A stretch of DNA of 64,000 nt from Microvelia longipes (GCA_018340805.1 JACMZG010001870.1:17131363-17195362); one strand, 5' to 3'; shown: positions 26,743-38,780, counted from the first letter of the stretch. Notes: generated by a model not told the origin, from the sequence alone. Made by a program: numbers and translations.

Positions 26743-27344
26743 TTTTCCGTTTATTCTTTTATATTATTATAAGCCTGACTTTAATCTTTAATTGCCTAAT
26801 TTTTAAAACTCTATCCATATAAGATGTGCTCGGGGAAGGTGTGTAAACAGCCTTAATAGAACACCTGTAAGACAATAACCAGAAAATAATAAGTCCCACT
26901 GCCGTTAGTTATTTTTATTTTGCATCAAAACTGAATGATTATGTTCTAACAAGGCAATATTGTTTAGATGATATCAAATGAGTTTTTAAAGTAAATTCAT
27001 TAGATGGAGGTTGGAGTAAGCTATCAGAAATATACTTTAAGTACACCCTCATTTGTTAATTTTTGTTTAAAAACTTTTCATCTTTATTTCATCTCAACGG
27101 TACTGATGATGGCCTTCTGTGAGTTTGAAAGAGCTTTTTCTATATTGTAAATAAACAATTATTAAACACGAAGACCAGTGCGCCAGAATTATTTTTAGTT
27201 ATAAATTTTTAATGTGAAAATACATTGATAAAAATTTTGCAATATATTTGCACCTCATAAAACATTGAAAATGACACCCAACTCAAAAATTATTTTACCC
27301 TGGCCAATATTTTAGTTTCCTATAATTTTTTCAGTTTGTTCAAA
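26743..27344. other. Intronic, nothing recognised
   Basis: AT-rich intron sequence without a recognised element. Confidence 0.35.
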
Positions 27345-27910
27345 TTTTTGGTCACAAATAGTATTTGATTCAGCACCCCAAAAGACCTAATTAACCAAAT
27401 TAATTAACTAACTAACCAGACTTTTTCTGGTCAACAAATTTTACTAATTATTTGAAAATTTTGCTGACTCAGCACACCAGGTCAATGACGTCACATCTAC
27501 CTGGTTTTCAATAGGGTTTGTGTCCTCTTCTTAAGGACCTCTGAAACGGACTTTGGCTGCATCCAACTCCCGCCATGGCGCCTACCTCCTAGCGAAAGGA
27601 ATTTGCTAAAACATGCAATTTTAAGGGATTTGTGTGTTTTTACGTATAAATTGTTGATGTTTATTGTATTTTCAGTAATATTTGTACAGTTATATCTCTA
27701 GTTCTATTGAACTAATTTTGATTGTTAAACAATTGGTCACTAATTTAATTGATAGACCTCTTGGTCTACCAAAGCATCTCATCAAAGAATCAGTGAGCCA
27801 AAATAAAACAATTTAGTAGGTAAAGCTTTGGGGCTTGATGGTCACAATTCTTGCTTCTGGCTCTTGGACTGTAAGCAAACAGGAGTTATACTTATTCTTG
27901 TCATTAAAAT
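27345..27910 (+). repeat. Diverged repeat related to composite end and palindrome arm
   Basis: 27345-27545 matches 31610-31810 (gctgactcagc, the motif aatgacgtcac, acctggttttcaatagggtt). 27530-27615 matches the 3' end module of the composite repeat (ctctgaaacgg, cccgccatg, tagcgaa, ttgctaaaa). 27615-27890 aligns at lower identity with the right arm of the long palindrome (13475-13865), sharing tttaagg.atttgtg and the strong anchor tctggctcttggact. It thus looks like an old single-arm relative inside the Syt12 intron. Confidence 0.6.
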
Positions 27911-28365
27911 ATAAAAATTAAATGATTTTGTTTGGTTCATTTATAATTTTGATTGATTTCTTAAACAAGTAAATATTTATATTAACTATTACATTTAACT
28001 GAAGAGGCACTATGTAAGAAATCATTTATTTTCCAATAAATCAAATGCATCTTTTATGGAGCATACCGCGGCTAAACAAAAACTTGATGTTTGTTACTAT
28101 ACTCTCTCTCCTGGAGGTAAAATCTTAAACTTACAACGGGAGAAACAAGTTTTTGCTCCTCAGCAGCAATTAACTCCCTTGGCCGTTTCATGAGTTAACT
28201 GAATGGTTTCCTCAGTGACCCTCAGGATCCAATTCAATAAATCCCCTTGGCAAAAACTCTCTCTAGATAAGTTATTAATAACTATATTATAGTAATAACT
28301 AGGTTTTATGCCTTTTATTTTAATTTAATTGTATTTAATGTGTTGTCTTCTTTTATTTGATGCAG
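27911..28365. other. Intronic, nothing recognised
   Basis: AT-rich, ending in ttttatttgatgcag, a good splice acceptor. Confidence 0.4.
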
Positions 28366-28486
28366 CCTCCTGAAGGACTTCAAGACATATTAATTTCATT
28401 AAGTTACCTTCCATCTGCTGAAAGACTGACTGTAGTTCTCCTTAAAGCTAAAAATTTAACCCCTTCAGAACATCGAGATACTGTTG
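28366..28486 (+). CDS. Syt12: Synaptotagmin-12-like, start of C2B
   Basis: Acceptor tgcag, donor gttg|gtaaga. It enters in phase 0 and leaves one base for the next exon. It encodes GLQDILISLSYLPSAERLTV, then VLLKAKNLTPSEHRDTV, the first two strands of C2B. The LSYLPSAERLTVV..KAKNL string is very close to what I know of vertebrate Syt12 and is the main reason for the subtype call. Where Ca2+-binding C2B domains carry an Asp after KAKNL, there is no acidic residue in the matching place. Confidence 0.92.
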
Positions 28487-28619
28487 GTAAGATAGTTACT
28501 TTTTTTATTGTTATTGATATTAATAATTGCAATTATTAGTGTCAATTGTATTATTAATATTAATTCCACAAGTATTTCAAAGTTCATTAGCAATTTAATA
28601 CTAAAAACATGGCTATAAC

Positions 28620-29195
28620 TTGGCTTTTTATTGTCTGGACCAAGACTCTTTTATACCTGTCATAGAATACGGCTCTGAAGTCACTAGATTCTAAAGCAGA
28701 ACTGAATAATCTAGATGTTGCTGAAAATCAAGCCCTACTAATTTAAATTATTGTAAGATTAATTAGTGATGGACCAAAGTCTATTCCAATATTTGGAATG
28801 GATATACAAACCTTAATGAGTTACATGGAGGATAGAAGAGAAAGTTTAGCTCTAGCTTAGTTTGAAAGGGTTTAGAAAAATAAAACTGTTTACTGGAACA
28901 ATTGTATCATGCTAAAAAACAGACTAAAAACCAAAAACCTAGACCTATTGCCTTAGCTACTAAGTATGACCATAAGTGCTATAGGAATTATCTACTGCTG
29001 AACCTTGTCCAAACCAAATAACACTCTACATTGGCTGAGTTAAAAACAGTTGCACTGTAAACTATACACGGGCTTTCCCTTTAGCATGTTTGGCTACATG
29101 TATACATTAATGGATCAGCAGTTAATGCCAGAAAAAATGGCGTTGCTGGTGTGTATAGCATGTTTTTCTCTATAACTGCACTAGTTGGCAAACAT
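28620..29195 (+). pseudogene. LINE RT C-terminus and RNase H relic
   Basis: Plus frames give FIPVIEYGSEVTRF (about 28650-28690), LDVAENQALLI-like and PIFGMDIQTLMSYMEDRRE (about 28785-28845), then HVYINGSAVNARKNGVAGVY (about 29095-29155). This is an RT C-terminal block followed by the start of an RNase H, with D of YTDGS changed to N. Many stops and indels show age. The order matches the RNase H LINEs at 7740-9956 and 43050-43650. Confidence 0.65.
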
Positions 29196-29289
29196 GCAAT
29201 CAACTTTGCATGAGAAATCATGTTACATCCAATTCACGAACAGTTCATTGACTCCTAAAAATATCCACATTTTTAAAAAAATTCATTTT

Positions 29290-29540
29290 ACATTATTTGT
29301 CATTATTGTGAAGAATACCAGTTTTATTAGATGCATTGTCGTAATTTTTGTCTAAAACTTGTTGCATGTGTTCTTTATGTCTAGTACTTAGTTTTCTACC
29401 AGTGTGACCCATGTTCTTAGCTTGGCGATTCCTATATTAAACTTAGTACACTCCTCTTCTGTTGGTCAGGCACTTTTGATGGCCTCTTGTTTGGTCAAAA
29501 ACAATTTGCATGATTTGTAAATAAACAAGGTTTATTTTAG
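29290..29540 (-). pseudogene. Penelope-like element GIY-YIG relic
   Basis: The minus strand reads KFNIGIAKLR (about 29420-29445), NMGHTGRKLSTRHKEHMQQV and DNASNKTGIL from about 29414 to 29310. The H/R-TGR-LxxRxKEH motif is the second half of the GIY-YIG endonuclease of Penelope-like retroelements. The reverse transcriptase part is not seen. Adjacent sequence near 29560-29585 (actccattcatgctcat) recurs at about 51208, so more of this element may be scattered in the window. Confidence 0.6.
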
Positions 29541-29955
29541 AGAGTTTTACTTTAGCTTTTTTTTAAATGAACTCCATTCATGCTCATCTTAGAACTTTGA
29601 TCAATTATTAAGTTTTGATACTTCATAGTATCATAAGGCCATGCTTTTGTTGCTCTTAGGCCCAATAAAAACATCATGTATTCATTTTTATTTCAAACAT
29701 GAAATGAATTCATCATTCATGCTTATATAGATATATAAGTGGTGCCAAGTTATAAAAGACAGAGGAGAAAGATGTTTGTCAAACTAGAAAAAAAAAGTTG
29801 ACTAGTAGCTCCGTTAGAACAACACTATATTGGGCTGCAAATAAGTGTATGGCCGATGTGTGGTAATAAATAAAATATTTAGTAGTAGTTGTTTTAGAAT
29901 ATATTTTACAAAATATCTCCTTTTTTAGTAATTAAAAATTTATTGTCACTTTCAG
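29541..29955. other. Intronic, nothing recognised
   Basis: AT-rich intron ending with cactttcag acceptor. Confidence 0.35.
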
Positions 29956-30104
29956 ATCCATTTGTTAAAGTTTATTTATTATTAAATGGTAAAAGAATAA
30001 AGAAAAAGAAAACAGCCTGCAGGAAAGCTTGTAACAACCCTGTTTGGAATGAAGCCATTACTTTTAACCTTAGCTCATCCACTCTCAACCAGTCTGCTGT
30101 AGAG
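29956..30104 (+). CDS. Syt12: Synaptotagmin-12-like, middle of C2B
   Basis: Acceptor ctttcag, donor gag|gtaata, phase 1 to phase 0; the split codon joins to Asp. It encodes DPFVKVYLLLNGKRIKKKK, TACRKACNNPVWNEAI and TFNLSSSTLNQSAVE. The DPFVKVYLL motif and the polylysine strand are the C2B hallmarks; the latter binds acidic phospholipids and adaptor proteins in family members. NPVWNEA is the conserved turn before strand 5. Confidence 0.93.
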
Positions 30105-31241
30105 GTAATATTAATAAACTGTTTTTATTTCCCTTTCTCATAAAAAGGAGAGAAAACATTGTAATATTATAAAAATAGGATACCTTCAGTTCCTAACTAC
30201 TGTAAGAGTAAATGAGATGATTTTATGATGGTTTCTATCTATAAGAAACCCCTACTCATAACAGGAAGCCAGCAAGGTTCGATACAAAATTTCTAACAAA
30301 TTATTTTTTTAGAAAATGTAATAATAAAACAAAATATTATTAAAAAATGCCCTTTTGGCTGAAAAAATGGCATTAGAGCTTGGATATGTGGAATACTCCT
30401 GGATATACAACAGTCTATCGACTACTTTAAAAATCTTGACAGGTCAGTTTAGGCACCGCCGATTCTAAGGAAAAAATATTGATGTTTTACATTTGATTTG
30501 TGTAGTTTCATTTTATAATATCATTTTTATGATTAATTTGAAAGTAGTTTTCAAAACGATGTAAACACAAGAAGAAGCACAAACAAAGTAAACAAATGTT
30601 GGGAAGAAGGTTATTTCCCTACAGTGTTTATCAGTGTTTATGGTTGTAGGGACTTTTTTCTCTTTTCAAGTGAGAGGTTGGCAGCAGCTTCTCTGATTGG
30701 TCAATCCCCAAAATGCTTATGACCTTAGGGATTTTTAAACTAAATGATAGACTGTAGTCCTACATTTTCCCTACCCCTGTTCCCCCTCTTTTTTTATTAC
30801 TTGTCTCTACAATTTAAAAACGAGGAAAACAATATTGATGCAGCTGAATATTATTTTTAGAGATATTTTATTGTTTTAACTGATTTTTTTTTTCATAAAT
30901 AATGCAAACTTCTCTATCAATGAATAGTTTAATCTGAATGAACAATTGTCTAAGTCTGCCTCATGAAAGTTAACTTAATAGTTGTTGTTTGTTTATATAC
31001 TTAAGCAATTCTATTGCTGGTTATGGATCACATCAAATATTTCTAAATGATTAACGGATCTGAATTGTTTTTAATTATCTTTCCTTTTAAAAAAAAAAAA
31101 TATTCTGTGTTAGACTTGTCAATGAAGCTGCATAAATGTAGCTTTTAGTTTTTTTTATTGTAATACTATAATACTAATTTTTTATTGTATTACTATTATT
31201 ACATATAAACAATGAGAATTTACTTTTTAAGGCGAATTTGC
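30105..31241. other. Intronic, nothing recognised
   Basis: AT-rich intron. No domain, TIR pair or tandem repeat stands out. Confidence 0.35.
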
Positions 31242-31440
31242 GTGCTTAACAACAATCCTGGTAGGGATGATAGTTTTTTACTTCATATATGTTTATAACT
31301 ACAAAATAATTCTGGTGCGGTGGTCCGCATGTTTGGCATATTTCATTTTGAATGTGTGTTTCAGTGCTTAACAACCCATTTCTTGCTTAAGGTTCCGGTT
31401 TATGCATTAGAACCTAAGCAGGTATTCAATTGTTAAGCAC
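31242..31440. mobile_element. Small TIR element, GTGCTTAACAA ends
   Basis: Ends gtgcttaacaa (31242) and ttgttaagcac (31430-31440) are perfect inverted copies. An internal gtgcttaacaac (about 31362) and a nested hairpin gcttaaggttc/gaacctaagc are also present. It is 199 bases long and non-coding. Confidence 0.5.
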
Positions 31441-31599
31441 CGCTCGTAACTTTTTTTTATCTGTATTTCTAAGGAAATGCGCATAATTATCCAGTTAGTT
31501 ATACAAAACTATGCCTCTAAAATTAGCAGTATGCACTATTTTTTGAACTAGTTTAAAGTTTAGTTATTGATTATCTTTAAAGATTTAAGCTAATTACAA

Positions 31600-32035
31600 T
31601 GGTTTTTTCAACTTTTTGGTCACTTAGTGTGGTCGTATCGACTTCGGACCGGTTTCATTTGATTCAGTGTCTCAAGAACCTTAAATATTGACCTTTTTGA
31701 CGTGAAAAATATTAACCCTGAGTTTTGCTGATTTTTGAAAATGTTTGCTGGCTCAGCAAACCATATTAATGACGTCACAAAAACCTGGTTTTCAATAGGG
31801 TTTGTTTTTGTACCAATGTTGATCTTTGTACCAAGTTTGATTAAAAAATATTAATCCCTTCGAAAGATAGCATGTTTACAAGAAAGTGTCTAGAAATATA
31901 TATGACAAAACGTATTTTTTCGTCATTAGGGACATCTGAAACGGATTTGTGTTGTGGTCTGAGGTTCGACTTCCGCCATGAGGCCAACACATTAGCGAAT
32001 TTATTCCCAAAGAAAATTTGCTAGAGTTGTGTTTA
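31600..32035 (+). repeat. Dispersed repeat family C with composite-type end
   Basis: Shares gct.gctcagca, aatgacgtcac and acctggttttcaatagggtt with 27440-27530. It finishes with gaaacggat, cttccgccatg, attagcgaa and tttgctag, the end module also seen at 14709, 16498 and 27615. It ends about 90 bases before the last Syt12 exon. Confidence 0.55.
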
Positions 32036-32124
32036 ATATTTTTACCATTCTGACTGTTCCCTCTATCCATATTAATGTATTTTATTTGAATGTATTTTAT
32101 TACCATAGTAATGTGTTTATTTAG

Positions 32125-32283
32125 ATTTGTGTACTGGATCAAGGAACTGATATACTTGGTGGCCCATCAGTGTTAGGAAGTGTTCAAATCGGAGTTGGGC
32201 AAGATGGCCCTGGAGGTTCTCACTGGTCTGAGATGATATCTAGCCCTAGAAAAGCTGTTGCCATGTGGCACACTCTACGATAA
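32125..32283 (+). CDS. Syt12: Synaptotagmin-12-like, last coding exon
   Basis: The acceptor is gtttatttag and the exon ends with a TAA stop at 32281-32283. It encodes ICVLDQGTDILGGPSVLGSV, then QIGVGQDGPGGSHWSEMISS and PRKAVAMWHTLR. The HWSEM..PRK....WH block is the diagnostic C-terminus of synaptotagmin C2B; AMWH, rather than AQWH, agrees with Syt12. The Ca2+ loop (D.D.....D in Syt1) is replaced by DQGTDILGG, so C2B is unlikely to bind Ca2+ in the classical way. The protein ends right after WHTLR with little tail. Confidence 0.93.
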   Translation: MCVLDQGTDILGGPSVLGSVQIGVGQDGPGGSHWSEMISSPRKAVAMWHTLR

Positions 32284-32550
32284 CTAGACTATCTTTACAA
32301 AAACCAGTCTGATGAAGGTATGACTTAAATTTTAACATTTAAAGTGTGATGTAGTGGTATAAGGGTAAAGTATAGTTTCACTTTATAAATCAGATTTCTC
32401 CCATTCTTAATGTAGACCCATGTGCCTTGTTTATTCATGTGAGCCAAAAGGGCCCATGAGTAATAAGATGGGCCGTGGCTAATTTTTCTACTTTCGTGAT
32501 ATGCATACCTGCAATTAATTGCAAAAACCTTAATCTTATAAATTGTAAAA
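32284..32550 (+). other. Probable Syt12 3' UTR
   Basis: Sequence after the stop, without other features. The polyadenylation site is not certain. AATAAA-type signals occur further down, at about 33437 and 33466. Confidence 0.4.
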
Positions 32551-33080
32551 TATAGTGTTGTAAAACAGCACTAAAATTGACACTTTTAATGATAATAATT
32601 ATAAAATGGCACCCAAATTGACACTTCTTATTATAATAACGATAAAATGGCACCCAAATTGACACTTTTAATTATAATAACACCCAAATTGACACTTTAA
32701 TAATAATAATGATAAATGGCGCACAAATTGACACTTTCAATAATAATAATGGCACCCAATTGACACTTAATAATAATAATGATAAAATGGCGCACAAATT
32801 GACACTTTCAATAATAATAATGATAAAATGCACCAAATGGCCGACACCAAATTGACACTTAATAATAATAATGATAAAGGCGCACAAATTGACCAATAAT
32901 AATATGATAAATGGCACCCAAATTGACACTTTTAATAATAATAATGATAAAATGGCGCACAAATTGACACTTTCAATAATAATAATGATAAAATGGCACC
33001 CAAATTGACACTTTTAAAAACGATGATAAAATGGCACCCAAATTGACACTTTTAATAATAATGATGATAAAATGGTACTA
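32550..33080. repeat. Minisatellite, unit about 40 bases
   Basis: About a dozen units contain caaattgacactttt, then aataataatgataaa and atggc(a/g)c(a/c). Many units differ in length by loss of a few bases. It begins about 270 bases after the Syt12 stop and may belong to its 3' UTR or lie just downstream. Confidence 0.9.
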
Positions 33081-33530
33081 GAATAACTTTTTTTAATAGT
33101 ACAGAGTACAAAATAGCACTCTTAATGATACGGATAGTAATATGGTACTATTAATAATATGGATTATGAGATGACACTAAAATTGGTACTTTTAATTAAG
33201 GATGATAAAACAACACTTTTCTCAAATTTTATTATCAAATTTATCAAAATCTATTTAATTTAAAGGCATCAGAAAGTGGGAATTGTTTAAGTAGCTGGTA
33301 CATGGTTTTAATTTTTGACATTTTAGTTCATTTACTTAAAATTATTAACATATTTCAAATCAACTACTCCAATCAATCATCACTTTTATTTTTCCTTTTC
33401 TTTTAATCTCTAATTATTGTTTTCCAGGTTGCTTGAAATAAAAACTGAGTCTAAGTATATAAAATAATAAATGTTGTACCTTATGTCTGTGAAGATAGAT
33501 TGAAAAAAAAATATATATATATATAATTAA
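33081..33530. other. Nothing recognised
   Basis: AT-rich. Candidate polyadenylation signals at about 33437 and 33466 could serve Syt12. Confidence 0.35.
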
Positions 33531-33900
33531 ATAAAAAATGGGTACGGGTTCATTGGAACTTTTCCTCTACTCAATGGATTGGCTTCCGTCATCCTCACCA
33601 TATTAATGCCCAATGGCCCAATGCTGATTAATATAAAAGTAGGCATTTTTGCTGGTCTTATGTAGGAATACATGCTTGCCAAATTTAAAATAAATAACCT
33701 AAGTTTTGAAGTTTTGAATTTTTTGCTAAAAGTCATTAATGACTGTTAATGACGTCATAGAAATTATTTTAGGAAAAAACAACTGGTCCTTATAATCTAT
33801 GGATCATAAGGACCAGCTGTGTTTTCCTGACCAGTTGTCTGGTATCATGATAACAGACACACACACATACAGACGAGGATTTGGTAAGAACCTGTCAGGA
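33531..33900. repeat. Repeat related to families B/C, with hairpin
   Basis: Contains taatgacgtcata (33748-33759), tttgctaaaa and ggcttccgtcat, pieces found in the composite and family C repeats. Positions 33771-33828 form a 23-bp stem with few mismatches, whose inner part is ctggtccttat/ataaggaccag. A short (CA)n follows at 33855-33870. Confidence 0.45.
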
Positions 33901-34520
33901 AATCTTAATAACCTGAAACAGGTTTTGGATTTTTTAGTGCGAACACGTTACTGGTCCTAAATACCTTCCGTATTAATGAGGAAAAGTAAAAATATGAATA
34001 CTTTTTTTAAAAAAATCAGCATTAAATTATAATATTAAATTGTCTCAAAATATGTTTGATGTTGTAATGGAAATTATGCTGTGACGTGTGACAAATTTGT
34101 TATTTAGCGTTAAAAGTAATGCTTTTGTACATAGTATTAAACATAATTATACAGATTGTTACTTTATACCATCCAAATCTGATCCAATTATTGCAGTCTG
34201 CATATTTTTTTATGAATATTGACATTTAGTTTTTAGTTACTAAAGTAAGTTGCATTATTCTTAATTTGATAAAATACTAACCCTCAATTTAGTTGTGTGT
34301 ATGTTTTGTTTTATTTATGTACTTTCCTGTTAAAAATACATGTTTCTTGTGCAAATTGTTCTGATGGTATGGCAGTTTTTTGTGTGGAAATAATGCTTTT
34401 ATGTATTAGTTTATTTTATTCTACTCAATAGTGTGCTGGTGGCTTTGTATAGTTTATTTAACTTTGTTTGTAACTTAGACTTCACAGTTCAAAGATACTC
34501 GATTATCTTTGGTATAGTTT
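33901..34520. other. Nothing recognised
   Basis: AT-rich with no gene or repeat signature. Confidence 0.35.
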
Positions 34521-34695
34521 ATAGTGTGACCCATGGTTAAAATCAGTTGACACCATGGGAAAATAGTGTTGAGGAACCATGTGGTTGGTCTTATATGAAA
34601 TTGTGGGCGTGGTTTAACATCCAGGACTAACCTCTTTGGCTCCCTTGCATTATTTTCCTACTCTGTCAACTGATTTTAACCGTATGTCATACTAT
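34521..34695 (-). mobile_element. MITE family A, copy 1 (reverse orientation)
   Basis: About 175 bases with TIRs of roughly 45 bases. Ends read atagtgtgac and gtcatactat, and both TIRs contain ttaaaatcagttgaca. The interior is the reverse complement of the other family copies (46033, 48229, 52031, 54444). It is non-coding. This is the copy with the longest clear TIRs. Confidence 0.8.
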
Positions 34696-35306
34696 AGTGT
34701 TTATTAAAATGAAAACATAGGAAGTTTATTTGCTATTTATTGATTTGTCTTAACATTATGTTAATAAAATTACCACAAACTATAGTTTCCTTGGAAATAC
34801 CAAAAAAATATAGTATTTCTGGATTTAACACTACTTGAAATTGTTAAGTCATTACTAGTTTTAAGTTTAAAATGGTCATATTATTGATCATTTGTTATAA
34901 TTCACTAAAGCTGATCAAGATGTTAAAAAAAGTAGCAACACTTTAGCTCAGTGTTTGATTGTAATTCTGAGATTTTTTGTTGTAATTTTGGGCAAAATGG
35001 TCCACATATAAGAAGTCTATATACCTTGGAAATAATGTCCACTAAAATGGACATTATTAGAAAGAGTGAGGAAGAAGAATCTCTACCTCAAAAAGTGGCT
35101 CACCCTCTGGTGACCGAAGTCAGCGCATACTCTAAGTTTGTCACAATCTATTATTCATTGTGATCGATCACATGCTATGCAGTTTTGATGGATGTTTAGA
35201 AACTATAATTCTACAGAAAAAATTGTTCTTATTTCCAACAATTAAAATCTGTACAGGTTTCCAAAATTTGCCAGCACACTTGTATTTTAAATGTCAACCT
35301 CTAGAT
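34696..35306. other. No gene; short hairpin
   Basis: A hairpin aataatgtcca/tggacattatt lies at about 35031-35058. A 70-codon frame overlaps it but has no known motif. Confidence 0.35.
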
Positions 35307-35641
35307 CAATAATCCTCGACCTGAGGGTCGCAAAGAGTTTCTAGGGGGTCACAAAAAATATCTGAGTAAAATAATAAATAAAATCAATATGATTTTTAAT
35401 GAAAAATATATCAAATAAAATTTTTAATATATTAATTATTATTAATATTAACATATAAATGAATAAAATAAAGTCAATTTAACCAAAGTGTAAGTAAATT
35501 AAATTTAATTGAAAAGTAAGTGTCTTTGCATTAATATAAATATTCACTAAAGAAATTATTTTCTTTAAATTGCTTGGGGGGTGCGGTTCACCTGACTCTT
35601 TAGGAAAGGGGTCGCAAAACAAAAAAGTTTGGAATAAACTT
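35307..35641. mobile_element. hAT-like MITE
   Basis: Starts caataatcctcgacctgagggtcgcaaag-like, close in form to the hAT terminus CAGTGGTTCTCAACCTG.GGTCGC. It ends with gggtcgcaaaac followed by aaaagtttgga. The AT-rich 300-base interior has no frame. An 8-bp target duplication was not confirmed. Confidence 0.5.
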
Positions 35642-36029
35642 ATAATACACTAGTTATTAATTTGTTTATTTATTACTTTCTTTTTAGAAACTTTTTCTAC
35701 TTATACTGTACTACCAGGTTGTTTCTACAGTCCTTAATATTTTATTTTTGAATGAAACTAAAATCTAAATGCTGCTTAAAATGAGTCAATTTTTAAAAAA
35801 CTCTATGTATGACTACAAAACGCAAGCCAAATGGTCCTAATAGAATATAAAGTAAAAATATCTTAATATATTGTATCTATTTTCTTATAATGTTTAAAGT
35901 TACATCATAATTTACTATTAATATAATTATAATATTGTCTTTTTGTTTAAATATTTTATGATAAATTAGAATTTAAGCTATACAGTTTATAAGGTGAGGT
36001 AATGGATGCACTGAGTAAGTCACACTAAA
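35642..36029. other. Nothing recognised
   Basis: AT-rich, no feature. Confidence 0.35.
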
Positions 36030-36360
36030 GAAGGCTAATCTTCTAGACTCTTTAATGAATAGGAATGACTAGGGAAATTTAATGACCCCATAAAGGTTTT
36101 ATGAGGTAGAGAAATAAAAGCAAACTTACTAAAACCTAGCAAGGTTATAGCAAAAAGTGTGAAATGCAGGTTATGTAACAAGGATGAGGCAAGTTCAACA
36201 TATTTAAAAACATGAAACATATTTTACTTTTTCACTATTTGTTTATCACTTACAAAAGGAAACTATTTGTTTGAAGGTAAGTTTGCTTTTAAACTTCAGA
36301 CCTGAGCAGTTAATGTAATAATTACAAGCATGCGCTCTTCACTGGGGAGTATGTTTCTAA
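36030..36360. repeat. Relative of the 26272 TIR element
   Basis: Shares gaccccat, ggttatagc.aaaaagtg, gcaggttNtgtaac, the motif aaggatg and gacctgagcagt.aatgtaa with 26320-26640. The TIR core cttgaataaaggggatg is not present, so this copy is truncated or diverged. Confidence 0.5.
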
Positions 36361-36649
36361 ATTCAGGCTTAGTCATATTAATTACATCTAAAACCACGCT
36401 GACTTATTGTCACTTTTTATCTTCTTATTTTTTTAATGTTTGAATACTGTAATTTGTATTCATTTCTATTTTCTTCTTTTTTAAAATAATTATTTTGTTT
36501 TATTTTCTGGGTAAGATCAAACCTGGATACCTAAGATCACTTAATTCGTTCAGATACTACTGACTCAAAAAGGATAATACTTTTATCCTTAAATATTAAT
36601 CTAGTATTGTCATATTTTTAATGTTCCTTCTTCATTACCTCTCCTTCGC
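36361..36649. other. Nothing recognised
   Basis: AT-rich spacer. Confidence 0.3.
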
Positions 36650-36668
36650 ACACACACACAAATATATA

Positions 36669-36738
<70 letters not shown>

Positions 36739-36740
36739 AT
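36650..36740. repeat. (CA)n/(TA)n microsatellite
   Basis: A short CA run followed by about 75 bases of TA with aat interruptions. Confidence 0.95.
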
Positions 36741-37124
36741 GAAAAATAAATGTGTTTAATATAAAAATTTCATTTTTATTTTTTTAGCATGTGATTAAAT
36801 TTTATATCTATGCAATACTAAACGCTTAAAGCTTGTGAGTTTTTTACTTAATAGATTAATATTAATCCTTAGATTAGTTAAAATATTTTTATTTATTACT
36901 GGGTTGATAAATATTATGTACCTGATATACTGTCTTTTTGTTTAATTTATACTATACTGTTTTTTTTTTCTTTTTTAATATTTGTATTGTACTTTTAAAT
37001 TTCTATTAAGTGCTGATTTACTTTTGCATGCCTCCTAATATGGGTATATATAAGAAAGTATTGTGTTAACCCTCCAAAACTGAGATGACCAAGAGGTTTA
37101 GACGTTTATTAAGACTTTTTGAAG
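36741..37124. other. Nothing recognised
   Basis: AT-rich spacer. Confidence 0.3.
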
Positions 37125-38780
37125 AGCTTTCATTATGAAATCTGTCTGCCTGTGTGTGTGGATGTGTGTCTGTGTTTATGCTAGAGAGTTGAAACTTGGC
37201 ATGGAAATCAAACTTTAGGTCTAGTTGAGCTGGTCAATAATTAAACAATTTTGAACCAAGTTGACTCATTTTGCTGAGTCAAAACAAAATAAAAAAATAC
37301 GTTAAAAATCGAAAAGTTGGTCAATTGTTGAAATTTTACATGAATGTAGCTCTACAAAATACAAACAGTTCAACAAAATTTCAATTTGCTATTGTCAGCC
37401 ATTATGAAGGTATGACTTTTGGTTGTTCATAATTCTGAAAGTTACAAATTTTAGTTGACATTTAGCATATTTTTAAAAACTGTTAAACACGAGAAACATG
37501 CATGGAAAATCACACTGTTAAAGTCAAAAGTGAACTTAAACAATGCTTGTTTCGACATAAACATCTAATTATAGGGTAAGGTTTGTTTACATCTGGTCAT
37601 TTTTTTTACTGTTTATGTTTTTTGCCGTCATAAATTGAATATTTGAAAAATGAAACAAAATTATTATTAATGATTGTGTGTGTCTTCATAATATTAGATG
37701 AGAATCAAGTATTAGTTACAACTGGATAATTAGTTTCAAGTTTTTATTATGAGGAAATATGAAATAAAAATGTGAATATCTCAAAAATCCTACAAAGAGC
37801 TTAAATTGCTAGTAAAATACCCACTAAGTTTTAATTTGGGACCGCCATGGGATTGGACACAGTTACGCATAATGTAAGTCAAGGTATATCAAAGTATAAT
37901 AAAATCACTTTTTTGCTATTTCTATCAATGATTATGTGATAAATTTTAACTTTTCTACAGTTTGACATACCTACATGGAACATACACACATTATGCACTG
38001 CTGTGTCATATCTCATGGTGGTCCTAAAATAAAACTTTGTGGACATTTTACTTTTTTACTCTTTTTTAGAATTTTTCAAAATTTGCTTTTGAGATATCAG
38101 CATTTTTATTTTATATTTGCTCATAATAAAAAATTGTAACTAATTTTCCAAAAGTATGTAGAATACATTTGAAAAGCCAAGTTTAAGCTCTCAAAGGTCA
38201 CCAAAATAAAAATCATACCCTATGCAGAATTTTAGATATGGCTATTTTTGTATTCAAAGATATGTTGAAAAATCACATTTTTTTGAAAATTCACCACCCA
38301 ACTACGGCAATATGGCTCCACCAAAAGAGCCAAAAATCTTGATTTTTTTCTTCCTTCTACAGTGCCTACCTGTCAGCCAAAATATATTAAAATCGCTTAC
38401 ATCGAGTCCAAAAATGTACTTTTTTTCATTGATTTGACACGGAATGACCCTAATGTATAGAAAATCCTATACATAACGACTAAAGAATCTATTTCACACC
38501 ATTCTTTAAAAATGCTTAAAGTGTAGGTTATTTTCATATTCTGAGATCGAGCAAAGCAAGACTGAAATTATTAATTTAGGTGTTTGAAAATCATGTAATT
38601 CTAAGGAAAAGAAACACAGGGTTTACTTTTTTATTCTGAGGTCAAGCTTAGCCAGACTGAAGTAATGCAACCTTAAGACCTTAAGATTTTTGGCTCAATG
38701 AATTTTTGACAAGGGAAGGAGTTGCAAAGAGTTAAGGAAAAGTTTCAAGGTTCTCTGTTCCAGATGTTTTTTATTACTTA
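37125..38780 (+). repeat. Dispersed repeat family B, long relative
   Basis: Begins with ctgtctgcctgtgtgtg and tttatgctagagagttgaaac as in copies 1 and 2. It ends near 38640-38765 with gaggtcaag...agactga and aaggaaaagtttcaaggttc, as in copy 2. About 1.3 kb of other sequence, with no protein motif, lies between. It could be a longer family member or a copy split by an insertion. Confidence 0.45.

Noticed and set aside
32550..33080. Possible CRISPR array
   Set aside because: Units lack unique spacers, unit length varies, and the context is a eukaryotic gene; it is a minisatellite.
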